DNA of 44,090 bases from Marilutibacter aestuarii (GTDB lineage Bacteria > Pseudomonadota > Gammaproteobacteria > Xanthomonadales > Xanthomonadaceae). Shown one piece after another: positions 7,619-16,463 of the stretch; position 1 is the stretch's first letter; every line of letters begins with the position of its first letter. The stretch is from contig NZ_VICE01000054.1 in the NCBI RefSeq assembly GCF_006546775.1, positions 1-44,090 on the forward strand, written 5' to 3'. The notes beneath the pieces were generated by a model. The model had not been told where the DNA came from, made no database searches, and was given only the letters and a program-made list of their open reading frames with translations. A program made the position numbers and the translations under genes.

Positions 7619-9310
7619 TCATTCGCCCTGCTCCTGCGCATGGTCCTGCGCGGCAAGTCGCAGGTGGTGGAAGTCGAAGCTGAAATCGGTCTTCGGCGAG
7701 ATCGCCTCCATGCGCATGCCGGTGACCTTGCCATCGGGGTCCAGGCTGAAGTTGACGAAGGCATCGGCGTTCAGCCAGCGCTGGTCCCAGCGCACGATGA
7801 AGGTGTCGTGCTGCCAGTGCGACAAGGTGCCCACGAGGGCGGGCGTATGGCCGAATCGCAGCGCCAGGCCGTCGCCGCGAGGCTCGACGAAGACGTCGCC
7901 GTACCACGGATCGCGATACCTGCGTGCGTATCCGGACAGCGGCAGCGAGGGTCGCGAGCGCGTGTCGCGCGCGGCCAGGTGGGCCTCCCAGTCCTCGTCC
8001 GACTTCTCCTGTGCCTTGTCGACGGCCGCCTTGTAGGCCGCGTTCCAGTCGGTCGCCGGCAGGTCCAGCATCAGGTCCAGGGCGCGCAGGGTGACGGCAT
8101 GGAAGGCCGCACCGACCTCGGCATTGGTCAGGACCACCACGCCCAGGCCCTGGTCGGGGACCAGGGTCAGGCGCGAGACCATCCCCGGCCAGCCGCCGGT
8201 ATGCCAGACCAGCTTCTCGCCGCGGTAGTCGGTCAGGTTCCAGGCTTCGCCGTAGCCGGCGAAGTCCGGCGTCATCGGGGCCAGCTCGGGCACCGGCGGC
8301 TTGCGCACCGGGATCGGCGTCAGCACCGTCCACATCTCCTGCTGGCGCTTCTCGCTGAAGAGCGCGTGCGCCTTGCCCGCGGCGTCGCGATAGCGACCGC
8401 CGGCCAGTTGCATGGTCATCCACCGGGTCATGTCGTGCACGCTGGAATAGATCCCGCCCGCGCCCGACACGTTGTGCCAGGAGAGCCGCGGCGCGGGCTC
8501 GAGGTCCTTGAAGTCCGCCTTGGCATAGCCGGTGGCGACGTTGTCGCCGGGCCGCAGCGCGTCGCTGTTGAAGCGCGTGTCGGTCATCCCCAGCGGATCG
8601 AAGATGCGTTGCTGCAGGAAGTCCGCGTAGGACTGTCCGCTCGCCGCCTCGACGACCAGCTGGGCGACGCCGAAGAGGATGTTGTCGTAGGCGTACTGGG
8701 CGCGGAAGCCGCCCTCGATCGGTACGTCGCGCAAGCGGCGCGCGACCTCTTCGGTCGTGTAGTCCGTGGTCGGCCAGTACAGCAGGTCGCCGGCGCCCAG
8801 GGCCAGGCCGCTGCGGTGCGCAAGCAGGTCGCGGATGCGCATCTCGTGGGTGACGTAGGGATCCGACATGCGGAACCAGGGCAGGTGGTCGATGACCCGG
8901 TCACCCATGTCCAGCTTGCCCTCGTCGGCCAGGATGGACAGCGAGGCGGCGGTGAAGGCCTTGGTGTTGGACGCGATCGCGAACAGGGTGCGCGGCTCGA
9001 CCGGTGCCTCGGGCGACAGCGAGCGAAGCCCGTAGCCGCGCTCCATCACCACCTCGCCATCCTTGACGATCGCCACCGCGATGCCGGGAACGTCAAAGGT
9101 GTCGCGCACGCGCTCGACATAGGCGTCGAAACCAGCCAGGCGCGTGGCCGCATCGTCCTGGCGTGGTGCGTCCGCGGCGGCGGTCGCGTCCTGTGCCAGG
9201 GCGGGCGTCGCGAACAGCATCGCCGATGCCAGCAGCAGTCCGGCCCACGCACTGCCACGGCCCACCCGCGTCGGCCGGCGGCCGTCGCACCCCTTCATCG
9301 TCGACCGCAT
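7619..9310 (-). CDS. Secreted serine hydrolase of the beta-lactamase/class C family with C-terminal DUF3471-like domain
   Basis: The 563-aa exported enzyme has an Arg-rich n-region, a hydrophobic stretch and a cleavage site at ATPALA-Q (about residue 39). SNTK at 114-117 supplies the nucleophile Ser and Lys of the SxxK motif. YDN is in the YAYDNILFG block, and WHTGG replaces the KTG box, as in serine esterases and peptidases of this superfamily. The last 130 residues form an extra beta-domain. The substrate could be a D-aminopeptide, an ester or a beta-lactam. Start choice is uncertain: ATGs at 9298, 9310 and 9346 are in frame. Confidence 0.85.
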   Translation of the reverse strand: MRSTMKGCDGRRPTRVGRGSAWAGLLLASAMLFATPALAQDATAAADAPRQDDAATRLAGFDAYVERVRDTFDVPGIAVAIVKDGEVVMERGYGLRSLSPEAPVEPRTLFAIASNTKAFTAASLSILADEGKLDMGDRVIDHLPWFRMSDPYVTHEMRIRDLLAHRSGLALGAGDLLYWPTTDYTTEEVARRLRDVPIEGGFRAQYAYDNILFGVAQLVVEAASGQSYADFLQQRIFDPLGMTDTRFNSDALRPGDNVATGYAKADFKDLEPAPRLSWHNVSGAGGIYSSVHDMTRWMTMQLAGGRYRDAAGKAHALFSEKRQQEMWTVLTPIPVRKPPVPELAPMTPDFAGYGEAWNLTDYRGEKLVWHTGGWPGMVSRLTLVPDQGLGVVVLTNAEVGAAFHAVTLRALDLMLDLPATDWNAAYKAAVDKAQEKSDEDWEAHLAARDTRSRPSLPLSGYARRYRDPWYGDVFVEPRGDGLALRFGHTPALVGTLSHWQHDTFIVRWDQRWLNADAFVNFSLDPDGKVTGMRMEAISPKTDFSFDFHHLRLAAQDHAQEQGE

Positions 9311-9393
9311 AGGCGGCGTTACCGGATCACTGCACACGTATCGCATTCCCCCATGAGTGGTCGGGCGACGATACAACACGCGGCGATGCAGGG

Positions 9394-9407
9394 GGCATAC
9401 TGGCGCC
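9394..9407 (+). promoter_or_regulatory. Candidate extended -10 (GGCATACTGGCGCC)
   Basis: This 14-mer lies just upstream of the second HI0933-like gene (ATG 9420). The identical 14-mer recurs at 23851-23864 directly in front of an unrelated membrane protein gene. The CATACT core fits a sigma70 -10. Confidence 0.45.
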
Positions 9408-9419
9408 CCCCCGTGAGCC

Positions 9420-10685
9420 ATGTCCCCTGCGATGCCGCCCAGTGACACCCACGAACCGACCCTGCCCGGCCTTGCCGTGGTCGGCGGCGGCCCCGCCGGC
9501 CTGATGGCGGCCGAGGCCGCGCGCGCCGCCGGCATCGAGGTCGACCTGTTCGAGGGCAAGGGCTCGGTCGGCCGCAAATTCCTGATCGCCGGCAAGGGCG
9601 GGCTCAACCTCACCCACGGCGAAGGACGCCCGGCATTCGACGCCCGTTACCGCGAACGCGCCGCGGCGGTCGGTCGCTGGCTCGACGACTTCGATCCCGA
9701 TGCCCTGCGCGCCTGGGCGGCCGGGTTCGGCATCGATACCTACGTCGGCTCCTCCGGCCGCGTGTTCCCGCGCGACCGCAAGGCGGCGCCGTTGCTGCGC
9801 GCGTGGGTCCGCCGCCTGCGCGATCAGGGCGTGCGCTTCCACGTGCAGCACCGTTGGACCGGATGGGACGACGCGGGTGCCTTGTGTTTCGAGACACCCG
9901 CCGGCCCGCTGCGCCGGCACGCGCGGGCGACGGTCCTCGCGCTCGGTGGCGCGAGCTGGCCGCAGTTGGGCTCGGATGGCGCGTGGGCCCACACCCTCCG
10001 CGGGGTCGGCGTCGACGTGCGGCCGCTCGAAGCGAGCAACTGCGGCTTCGACATCGGCTGGAGCGATCACTTCCGCGAACGCCACGCCGGCGCGCCGATC
10101 AAGCCCGTCGTCGGCATCTGGCGCGACGCAACGGGGCAGGAACACCATCTCCAGGGCGAATGCGTGGCGACCTCGCACGGCATCGAAGGCAGCCTGGTCT
10201 ACGCCCTGTCGGCGCCGTTGCGCGACGCCATCCGTCGCGACGGCAGCGCCCGCCTCTGGCTCGACCTCGTCCCCGGACGCAGCGCGGACCGGCTCGCGGC
10301 CGAGCTGGCACGCCCGCGCGGCAAGCGCAGTCGCAGTGAGCACCTGCGGCGCCAGGCGGGGCTGTCGGGGGTGAAGGCCGCGCTGCTGCACGAGTGCCTG
10401 CCCGCCGCCACCCTGGACGATCCCGGCGCGCTGTCCGCGGCCATCAAGCGGCTGCCGCTCGAGCTGCGCGCGACGCGCCCCGTCGCCGAGGCCATCAGCA
10501 GCGCCGGCGGGGTCGCCCTCGAGGCGCTGGACGCATGCCTCATGGCGCGCGTGCGCCCGGGCGTGTTCCTGGCCGGCGAAATGCTCGACTGGGAAGCGCC
10601 CACCGGTGGCTACCTGCTGCAGGCCTGCTTCGCCAGCGGGATGCGCGCGGGGCGCTGCGCCGTGGCCTGGCTGGGCGGGGAGTGA
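9420..10685 (+). CDS. HI0933-like flavoprotein, TIGR03862-type
   Basis: The 421-aa flavoprotein has a dinucleotide motif VVGGGPAGLMAAEAAR (about 20-35) and the family block VGRKFLIAGKGGLNLTH (about 50-66). The C-terminal FAD-binding element is GEMLDWEAPTGGYLLQACFASG. The GRCN of the YhiN type is replaced by GGLN, which places it in the other HI0933 branch. Its reaction is unknown. It is divergent from the serine hydrolase and probably monocistronic. An in-frame ATG four codons downstream is an alternative start. Confidence 0.87.
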   Translation: MSPAMPPSDTHEPTLPGLAVVGGGPAGLMAAEAARAAGIEVDLFEGKGSVGRKFLIAGKGGLNLTHGEGRPAFDARYRERAAAVGRWLDDFDPDALRAWAAGFGIDTYVGSSGRVFPRDRKAAPLLRAWVRRLRDQGVRFHVQHRWTGWDDAGALCFETPAGPLRRHARATVLALGGASWPQLGSDGAWAHTLRGVGVDVRPLEASNCGFDIGWSDHFRERHAGAPIKPVVGIWRDATGQEHHLQGECVATSHGIEGSLVYALSAPLRDAIRRDGSARLWLDLVPGRSADRLAAELARPRGKRSRSEHLRRQAGLSGVKAALLHECLPAATLDDPGALSAAIKRLPLELRATRPVAEAISSAGGVALEALDACLMARVRPGVFLAGEMLDWEAPTGGYLLQACFASGMRAGRCAVAWLGGE

Positions 10686-10739
10686 ATCCGCCGCCCGGTC
10701 GTCGCCCGGTTCGCCGTTCGTCGGGCCACGTGGAATATA

Positions 10740-10757
10740 TTTTACCAATTGGTTGAC
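10740..10757. promoter_or_regulatory. Upstream half-conserved ArsR operator
   Basis: TTTTACCA-AT-TGGTTGAC resembles the perfect palindrome over the start codon (6/8 and 7/8 matches in the two arms) and contains the perfect 10-mer ACCAATTGGT. It overlaps the -35 TTGACT. Its centre is 39 bp from the centre of the second site, so both may be occupied by the same regulator. Confidence 0.6.
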
Positions 10758-10780
10758 TTTCGCCTGGAGTGCGATATCTT
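10753..10780 (+). promoter_or_regulatory. Sigma70-type promoter of the arsR-AHSA1 operon
   Basis: TTGACT (10753-10758), a 16-nt spacer and TATCTT (10775-10780) make one of the best sigma70 matches in the window. The hexamer ends 7 nt before the ATG at 10788, so transcription would begin at or next to the start codon, giving a leaderless mRNA. No Shine-Dalgarno sequence precedes the ATG. Confidence 0.65.
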
Positions 10781-10796
10781 CAACCACATGGTTGAA
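10779..10796. promoter_or_regulatory. Perfect 18-bp palindromic operator over the arsR start codon
   Basis: TTCAACCA-CA-TGGTTGAA is a perfect 8-bp inverted repeat with a 2-nt centre that spans the end of the -10 and the first codons of the ArsR gene. ArsR-family dimers bind such sites and block transcription, so autorepression is likely. Confidence 0.7.
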
Positions 10797-11171
10797 TTTG
10801 ACTCCCGATCGCTGGACGCGCTTTTCCATGCCCTGTCGGACCCGACCCGGCGCGCGATGCTCCAGACCCTCTCGAACGGCTCCCACAAGGTGGGCGAACT
10901 CGCCGCCCCGTTCGACATGTCGCTCGCGGCGGCCTCCAAGCACATCAAGGTGCTCGAACAGGCCGGACTGGTCCGCCGCGAAGTGCGCGGCCGCACCCAT
11001 ACCTGCCACCTCGAGGCCTTGCCGATGCATGCGGGCCTGGAGTGGATCCGGCACTACGAAGCCTTCTGGCGCGGCCGCCTGGATGCGCTCGAAGCCCTGC
11101 TCCGGGCTGGCGACGCCACCGGCACCCCGCCAACGGGCACCCCCGCCCCCACCCGCAAGGAGACACCCTGA
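10788..11171 (+). CDS. ArsR-family transcriptional regulator
   Basis: The 127-aa winged-helix repressor reads FHALSDPTRRAMLQTL (about 12-27), then VGELAAPFDMSLAAASKHIKVLEQAGLV as the DNA-reading helix-turn-helix. The cysteine metal sites of ArsR/SmtB are absent. This matches the ArsR subgroup paired with AHSA1/SRPBCC proteins rather than metal sensors. The ATG at 10788 is chosen over one at 10749 because the promoter lies between them. The next gene overlaps its stop by one base (TGATG), so they are co-translated. Confidence 0.9.
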   Translation: MVEFDSRSLDALFHALSDPTRRAMLQTLSNGSHKVGELAAPFDMSLAAASKHIKVLEQAGLVRREVRGRTHTCHLEALPMHAGLEWIRHYEAFWRGRLDALEALLRAGDATGTPPTGTPAPTRKETP

Positions 11172-11731
11172 TGGACAATGATGCACATGGCACCCTGCTC
11201 GGCGACGATGCGGTCCGGCTGCAACGCCTCCTGCCCGGCCCGATCGAGCGGGTCTGGCGTTACCTCACCGAACCCGCACTGCGCCGGCAGTGGCTGGCCG
11301 ACGGTCCCTTCCCCGGGGACGCGGGCGAAGGCTTCGAGCTGACCTTCCGCAACAACTCACTGACCCGTGCCGACGATCCGCCCCCGGCCCGGTACGCCGG
11401 CATGGCCGAGCTCGCCCACACCCGTGGCCACCTGCGGGCGTGCTCGCCCCCGCACCGGCTGGTCATCACCTGGGACGAGGATGCCGAAGGCAACGGCTCC
11501 GAGGTGAGCTTCGAACTCGAACCCGACGGCGACGAAGTCCTGCTGACCCTGACCCACCAGCGCCTGCCGCGCCGTAGCGCGCTGGTCAGCGTCTCCAGTG
11601 GCTGGCACGCCCACCTGGGCGTGTTGCACGCGCGCTTGATGGACACCGACCCGCCGCCGTTCTGGCAGACCTTCTCGCGGCTGGAACAGGACTACGAGCA
11701 ACGTATCCCCACGCCGCCGTCCGAAGGCTGA
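11171..11731 (+). CDS. SRPBCC / AHSA1-domain protein
   Basis: The 186-aa cytoplasmic protein has the START/Bet v1-like hydrophobic-pocket fold of the AHSA1 family. It opens with RLLPGPIERVWRYLTEPALRRQWLADGPF (about 16-44) and ends in a long C-terminal helix. ArsR-AHSA1 pairs are common in bacteria, and the AHSA1 member is thought to bind a small hydrophobic ligand, but neither ligand nor function is generally known. Its ATG overlaps the ArsR stop codon. A strong hairpin follows the gene. Confidence 0.85.
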   Translation: MDNDAHGTLLGDDAVRLQRLLPGPIERVWRYLTEPALRRQWLADGPFPGDAGEGFELTFRNNSLTRADDPPPARYAGMAELAHTRGHLRACSPPHRLVITWDEDAEGNGSEVSFELEPDGDEVLLTLTHQRLPRRSALVSVSSGWHAHLGVLHARLMDTDPPPFWQTFSRLEQDYEQRIPTPPSEG

Positions 11732-11751
11732 GGGACCCGCCTGCTGGCTTC

Positions 11752-11780
11752 CGCATCGCCGCCGCGACGGTGGCGATGCG
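11752..11780 (+). terminator. Hairpin after the arsR-AHSA1 operon
   Basis: CGCATCGCC and GGCGATGCG form a 9-bp stem that extends through a G-T pair and CCG/CGG to a CGA loop. There is no U-tract. It ends where the -10-like GATACT of the FKBP gene begins. Confidence 0.5.
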
Positions 11781-11785
11781 ATACT
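11780..11785 (+). promoter_or_regulatory. Candidate -10 (GATACT) for the FKBP gene
   Basis: GATACT followed by GCG lies 28 nt before the ATG at 11814. The -35 region falls inside the preceding hairpin and has no good match. Confidence 0.35.
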
Positions 11786-11813
11786 GCGTGGCCCCGCCCA
11801 CCCGACCGGCCCG

Positions 11814-12245
11814 ATGCTTCGACCGACCGTCCTCTGCGCCTGCCTGCTGCTCGCCGCCTGCCATGACCCCGGCCCGCCCCCTGGCGGCCAGGTCGCCGCG
11901 CTCGAGCGGATCGAACTGCAGGCAGGCAGCGGCGACGTCGCCCGTCCTGGCATGGAAGTCACGGTCCACTACACCGGCTGGAACTACGACGAGCGCCGGC
12001 CCGGGCTGCGTGGCGAAAAGTTCGACAGCTCCCGCGATCGCGGCGAACCCTTCACCTTCCTCCTCGGCGCGGGCCGCGTGATCCGCGGTTGGGACGAGGG
12101 CGTGGCCGGGATGCGCGTGGGCGGCAAGCGCGAGCTGCGCATCCCCGCGTCGCTGGCCTATGGCCGCAAGGGCGCGGGCGGGGTGATCCCGCCGAACGGC
12201 TCGCTCGTCTTCGAGGTCGAACTGCTCGACGCGAAGCCGCGCTGA
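11814..12245 (+). CDS. FKBP-type peptidyl-prolyl isomerase, lipoprotein
   Basis: The 143-aa protein starts with a lipoprotein signal whose lipobox is LLAAC (Cys16), so it should be membrane-anchored in the periplasm. The rest is one FKBP domain. VTVHYTGW (about 49-56), [32 protein letters not shown] and the closing [17 protein letters not shown] are the standard FKBP strands. It should catalyse cis-trans isomerisation of X-Pro bonds in periplasmic proteins. It appears to be monocistronic. Confidence 0.9.
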   Translation: MLRPTVLCACLLLAACHDPGPPPGGQVAALERIELQAGSGDVARPGMEVTVHYTGWNYDERRPGLRGEKFDSSRDRGEPFTFLLGAGRVIRGWDEGVAGMRVGGKRELRIPASLAYGRKGAGGVIPPNGSLVFEVELLDAKPR

Positions 12246-12267
12246 GCCGCGCGCGCCCCGGCGGCGA

Positions 12268-12295
12268 CTTGAAAGTCACCGCCGCACACCCATCT
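12268..12295 (+). promoter_or_regulatory. Heat-shock (sigma32) promoter of htpG
   Basis: CTTGAAA (12268-12274), a 14-nt spacer and CCCATCT (12289-12295) closely match the sigma32 consensus CTTGAAA / CCCCATnT. They precede htpG by about 65 nt. This is a heat-shock gene, so function and sequence agree. Confidence 0.8.
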
Positions 12296-12360
12296 TGCGC
12301 CTGTATCCCGAACCCCGGGGCGAGCCCGATGCTCGACACCACGCATACAGGAGCCATGGC

Positions 12361-14256
12361 ATGAGCGCCGAGTCACACAAGGAAACGCTGGGATTCCAGA
12401 CCGAGGTCAAGCAGCTGCTCCAGCTGATGATCCATTCGCTGTACTCCAACCAGGAGATCTTCCTCCGCGAGCTGGTCTCCAACGCGTCCGACGCGATCGA
12501 CCACCTGCGCTTCCAGGCGATATCCGATCCGGCACTGCTGGAAGGGCCGCACGAGCCGCGAATCCGCATCGACTTCGACAAGGACGCCGGCACCGTGACC
12601 GTCGAGGACAACGGCATCGGCATGGGCCGCGACGAAGTCATCGCCAACCTCGGCACCATCGCGCGCTCGGGCACCGCGGAGCTGCTGCGCAGCATGTCGG
12701 GCGAGCAGAAGAAGGACTCGCAGCTGATCGGCCAGTTCGGCGTCGGCTTCTACTCCTCCTTCATCGTTGCCGAGCGCGTGGACGTGTTCACGCGCCGGGC
12801 GGGACGGCCGGCCAGCGAGGGCGTGCACTGGAGCTCGCGAGGCGATGGCGAGTTCGACATCGCGACGATCGAAAAGGCCGAACCGGGCACCCGCATCGTC
12901 CTCCAGCTGAAGGACGACGCGAAGGACTTCGCGGACGGCTGGCGCCTGCGCGACATCGTCAAGCGCTACGCCGACCACATCGGCGCACGGATCGAGATGC
13001 CGGGCACGCCGCCGGAAGACGACGCCCCGGGCGCGCCCGCCTGGGAGGCGGTCAACGATGCCAGCGCCCTGTGGACCCGTCCGCGCAGCGAGGTCGGCGA
13101 CGAGGAGTACCGCAGCTTCTACCAGCACGTGACGCACGACTTCCAGGACCCGCTGGCCTGGAGCCACAACAAGGTCGAGGGCAACCTCGAGTACACCTCC
13201 CTGCTCTACCTGCCGGCACACGCGCCCTTCGACCTCTACCATCGCGACGGCAGCCATGGACTCAAGCTGTACGTGCAGCGCGTCTTCATCACCGACAAGG
13301 CCGAGCAGTTCCTGCCGCGCTACCTGCGATTCGTGCGTGGCGTGGTCGACTCCAGCGACCTGTCGCTGAACGTCTCGCGCGAGATCCTGCAGAACAACCC
13401 GATGATCGGCTCGATGAAGACCGCGCTGACCCGGCGCGTCCTCGACATGCTCGACAAGCTCTCGGGCGACGCCGACAAGTACGCGACCTTCTGGGACCAG
13501 TTCGGCGAGGTCCTCAAGGAAGGTCCGGCCGAGGACTTCGGCAACCGCGAGAAGATCGCCGCGCTGCTGCGCTTTTCCTCCACGCACGACGACAGCGGCA
13601 AGCCCAGCGTCGCACTGGCCGATTACGTGGCGCGCATGAAGGACGGCCAGGACAAGATCTACTACCTGGTCGGCGAGAGCCACACCCAGTTGCGCAACAG
13701 CCCGCACCTGGAGGTCTTCCGCAAGAAGGGCATCGAGGTCCTGCTGTTCAGCGACCGCATCGACGAGTGGATGATGGGCTACCTGCACGAGTTCGACGGC
13801 AAGTCCTTCGTCGATGCCGGTCGCGGCGACCTCGACCTGGGCGCCCTGGACTCGGAAGCGGACAAGGCCGCGCAGGAAGAAGTCGCCAAGTCGCGCCAGG
13901 GCCTGGTCGACCGGCTCAAGGTGGCGCTGGGCGAGCAGGTCTCCGACGTACGGGTCTCGCACCGTCTGACCGACTCCCCGGCCGTGCTGGCGATCGGCGA
14001 AAACGACATCGGCGCGCAGATGCGCCAGATCCTCGAGGCCAGTGGCCAGGCCGTGCCCGATTCCAAGCCGGTGTTCGAGTTCAATCCCGCGCACCCGCTG
14101 ATCGACAAGCTCGACGGCGAGCCTGACGGCGAACGCTTCGATGCGCTGAGCCTGATCCTGTTCGACCAGGCGGCCCTGGCCGCGGGCCACGGCCTGAAGG
14201 ACCCGGCCCGCTACGTGGGCCGCCTGAACAAGCTGCTGGTCGAACTGGCCGGCTGA
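12361..14256 (+). CDS. htpG: Molecular chaperone HtpG (Hsp90)
   Basis: The 631-aa ATP-dependent chaperone has the full bacterial Hsp90 layout. The N-terminal GHKL ATPase reads [19 protein letters not shown] with DNGIGM and [12 protein letters not shown]. The middle client-binding domain includes [12 protein letters not shown], and the C-terminal dimerisation domain follows. It helps fold and stabilise client proteins under stress. AGGAG at 12349-12353 fits the ATG at 12361. An ATG at 12356 only encodes Met-Ala-stop. A sigma32 promoter precedes it. Confidence 0.97.
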   Translation: MSAESHKETLGFQTEVKQLLQLMIHSLYSNQEIFLRELVSNASDAIDHLRFQAISDPALLEGPHEPRIRIDFDKDAGTVTVEDNGIGMGRDEVIANLGTIARSGTAELLRSMSGEQKKDSQLIGQFGVGFYSSFIVAERVDVFTRRAGRPASEGVHWSSRGDGEFDIATIEKAEPGTRIVLQLKDDAKDFADGWRLRDIVKRYADHIGARIEMPGTPPEDDAPGAPAWEAVNDASALWTRPRSEVGDEEYRSFYQHVTHDFQDPLAWSHNKVEGNLEYTSLLYLPAHAPFDLYHRDGSHGLKLYVQRVFITDKAEQFLPRYLRFVRGVVDSSDLSLNVSREILQNNPMIGSMKTALTRRVLDMLDKLSGDADKYATFWDQFGEVLKEGPAEDFGNREKIAALLRFSSTHDDSGKPSVALADYVARMKDGQDKIYYLVGESHTQLRNSPHLEVFRKKGIEVLLFSDRIDEWMMGYLHEFDGKSFVDAGRGDLDLGALDSEADKAAQEEVAKSRQGLVDRLKVALGEQVSDVRVSHRLTDSPAVLAIGENDIGAQMRQILEASGQAVPDSKPVFEFNPAHPLIDKLDGEPDGERFDALSLILFDQAALAAGHGLKDPARYVGRLNKLLVELAG

Positions 14257-14262
14257 CGTCGG

Positions 14263-14280
14263 GCGGGGCGATCGCCCCGC
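14263..14280. terminator. Perfect palindromic hairpin between htpG and the AraC gene
   Basis: GCGGGGCGATCGCCCCGC lies 6 nt after the htpG stop and 23 nt before the convergent AraC stop. It is symmetric, so it could serve both strands. There is no U-tract. Confidence 0.45.
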
Positions 14281-14303
14281 ACGGTCCTCGCGCGCCTGCC
14301 GGC

Positions 14304-15251
14304 CTATCCGATGCCGGCGGCGTCGCGCTGGATCGCCCTGACCTCGCGACGCGGCGGCGCACCGAACAGGCGCCGGTACTCTCGGCTGAACTGCGACGGA
14401 CTCCCGTAGCCGACGCGGTGGCCGGCCGCGGCCGCCTCCAGGCCCTCGCTGAACATCAGTCGCCGCGCCTCGTGAAGGCGTAGCTGCTTCTGGAACTGCA
14501 AGGGCGACATCGCGGTCACCGCCTTGAACTGGTGGTGCAGCGACGAGGCGCTCATGTGCATCGCCTCCGCCAGCGCGTCGACCCGCAGGGCCTGGTCGAA
14601 GTGCGCGCGGATCCAGTCGATCGCACGGGCGACCCGGTGGGCATGGCCTTCCTGTACCACCAGGTGGCGCAGCTGGTGGCCGAGCTCGCCCATCAGCACG
14701 CGATACTGGATCTCGCGACAGGCCGCGGGCGCCAGCACCGGCAGGTCGCGCGGGCTGTCGAGCAACCGCACCAGCCTGAGCAATGCGTCGAGCAGTTCGC
14801 CGGACATCGATGCGACGTACATCCCCAGCCCGTCGTCGCGGTCCGCCGGCGCGGATGCGGACGGGCCGAGTTCGAGCAACAGCCGCGCGATCTCTTCGGT
14901 GTCGATCGCCAGGCGCAGGCACAGGTAGGGCTGCTCGGGCGTCGCCTCCAGGATCTGGCCGACCGCCGGCAGGGTCAGCGACACGACCAGGTAGTTCAGC
15001 GGGTCGTAGTGCAGCACCCGGTCGCCGACCACGGTCCGCTTGCGTCCCTGCACGACCACGCAGAGGCTGGGCTCATAGACCGAGGGCAGGCCCTGGTTGG
15101 GTGCACTGGCACGGATCAGGGTCAGGGGTGCCCAAGGGCTGGGATGGGCGCCGTCGACGGTCGCCAATCGGGCAATCCGCCCGGCCAGCTCGCGCTGGCG
15201 CGGGTCGCCCGCAGTCCGGGCCTCGCTCGCGTGTCCTGTGTGCAATTGCAT
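14304..15251 (-). CDS. AraC-family transcriptional regulator
   Basis: The 315-aa regulator has an N-terminal AraC_N-type effector domain (VYEPSLCVVVQGRKRTVVGDRVLHYDPLNYLVVS at about 60-93). Two C-terminal helix-turn-helix motifs follow, with VDALAEAMHMSASSLHHQFK and GHRVGYGSPSQFSREYRRLFG. This architecture is typical of regulators sitting next to aldo/keto reductases or alcohol dehydrogenases, and here an aldo/keto reductase is divergent, 166 bp away. It probably activates that gene. The ATG at 15251 is chosen because upstream in-frame sequence looks non-coding. Confidence 0.88.
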   Translation of the reverse strand: MQLHTGHASEARTAGDPRQRELAGRIARLATVDGAHPSPWAPLTLIRASAPNQGLPSVYEPSLCVVVQGRKRTVVGDRVLHYDPLNYLVVSLTLPAVGQILEATPEQPYLCLRLAIDTEEIARLLLELGPSASAPADRDDGLGMYVASMSGELLDALLRLVRLLDSPRDLPVLAPAACREIQYRVLMGELGHQLRHLVVQEGHAHRVARAIDWIRAHFDQALRVDALAEAMHMSASSLHHQFKAVTAMSPLQFQKQLRLHEARRLMFSEGLEAAAAGHRVGYGSPSQFSREYRRLFGAPPRREVRAIQRDAAGIG

Positions 15252-15384
15252 GATTTCGATGGTGCTTCTGGTCCAGGACCAGCATACGCCGGCCCGGGCG
15301 ACGTGATGCGTCGGCAAAGCCCGCCATGCAGGATCGGGCAAGGATCCTGCGGCAACCGTCTACCGGCCCGGCCGTGCCCGCCCC

Positions 15385-15390
15385 TAGGCT
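15385..15390 (+). promoter_or_regulatory. Candidate -10 (TAGGCT) of the aldo/keto reductase gene
   Basis: TAGGCT lies 27 nt before the ATG at 15418, in the AraC/reductase divergent region. GGAG at 15407-15410 is a good ribosome binding site for that ATG. No clear -35 is seen, as expected if AraC is the activator. Confidence 0.35.
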
Positions 15391-15417
15391 GTCCCCTCCC
15401 CCACACGGAGCGATGCA

Positions 15418-16425
<1,008 letters not shown>

Positions 16426-16436
16426 GGCCTCGTCCG

Positions 16437-16463
16437 CCCGGCCAGGGCCACGCGCTGGCCGGG
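16437..16463. terminator. Hairpin between convergent aldo/keto reductase and trhO
   Basis: CCCGGCCAG and CTGGCCGGG form a perfect 9-bp stem with a 9-nt loop, filling the gap up to the TrhO stop at 16464. It could terminate both genes. There is no U-tract. Confidence 0.5.

Noticed and set aside
12356-12364. ATG five bases before the htpG start
   Set aside because: It encodes only Met-Ala-stop and sits too close to the AGGAG site. It is most likely incidental.
12373-14922. 849-codon open frame on the minus strand
   Set aside because: It is the exact antisense of htpG, whose protein is unmistakable.
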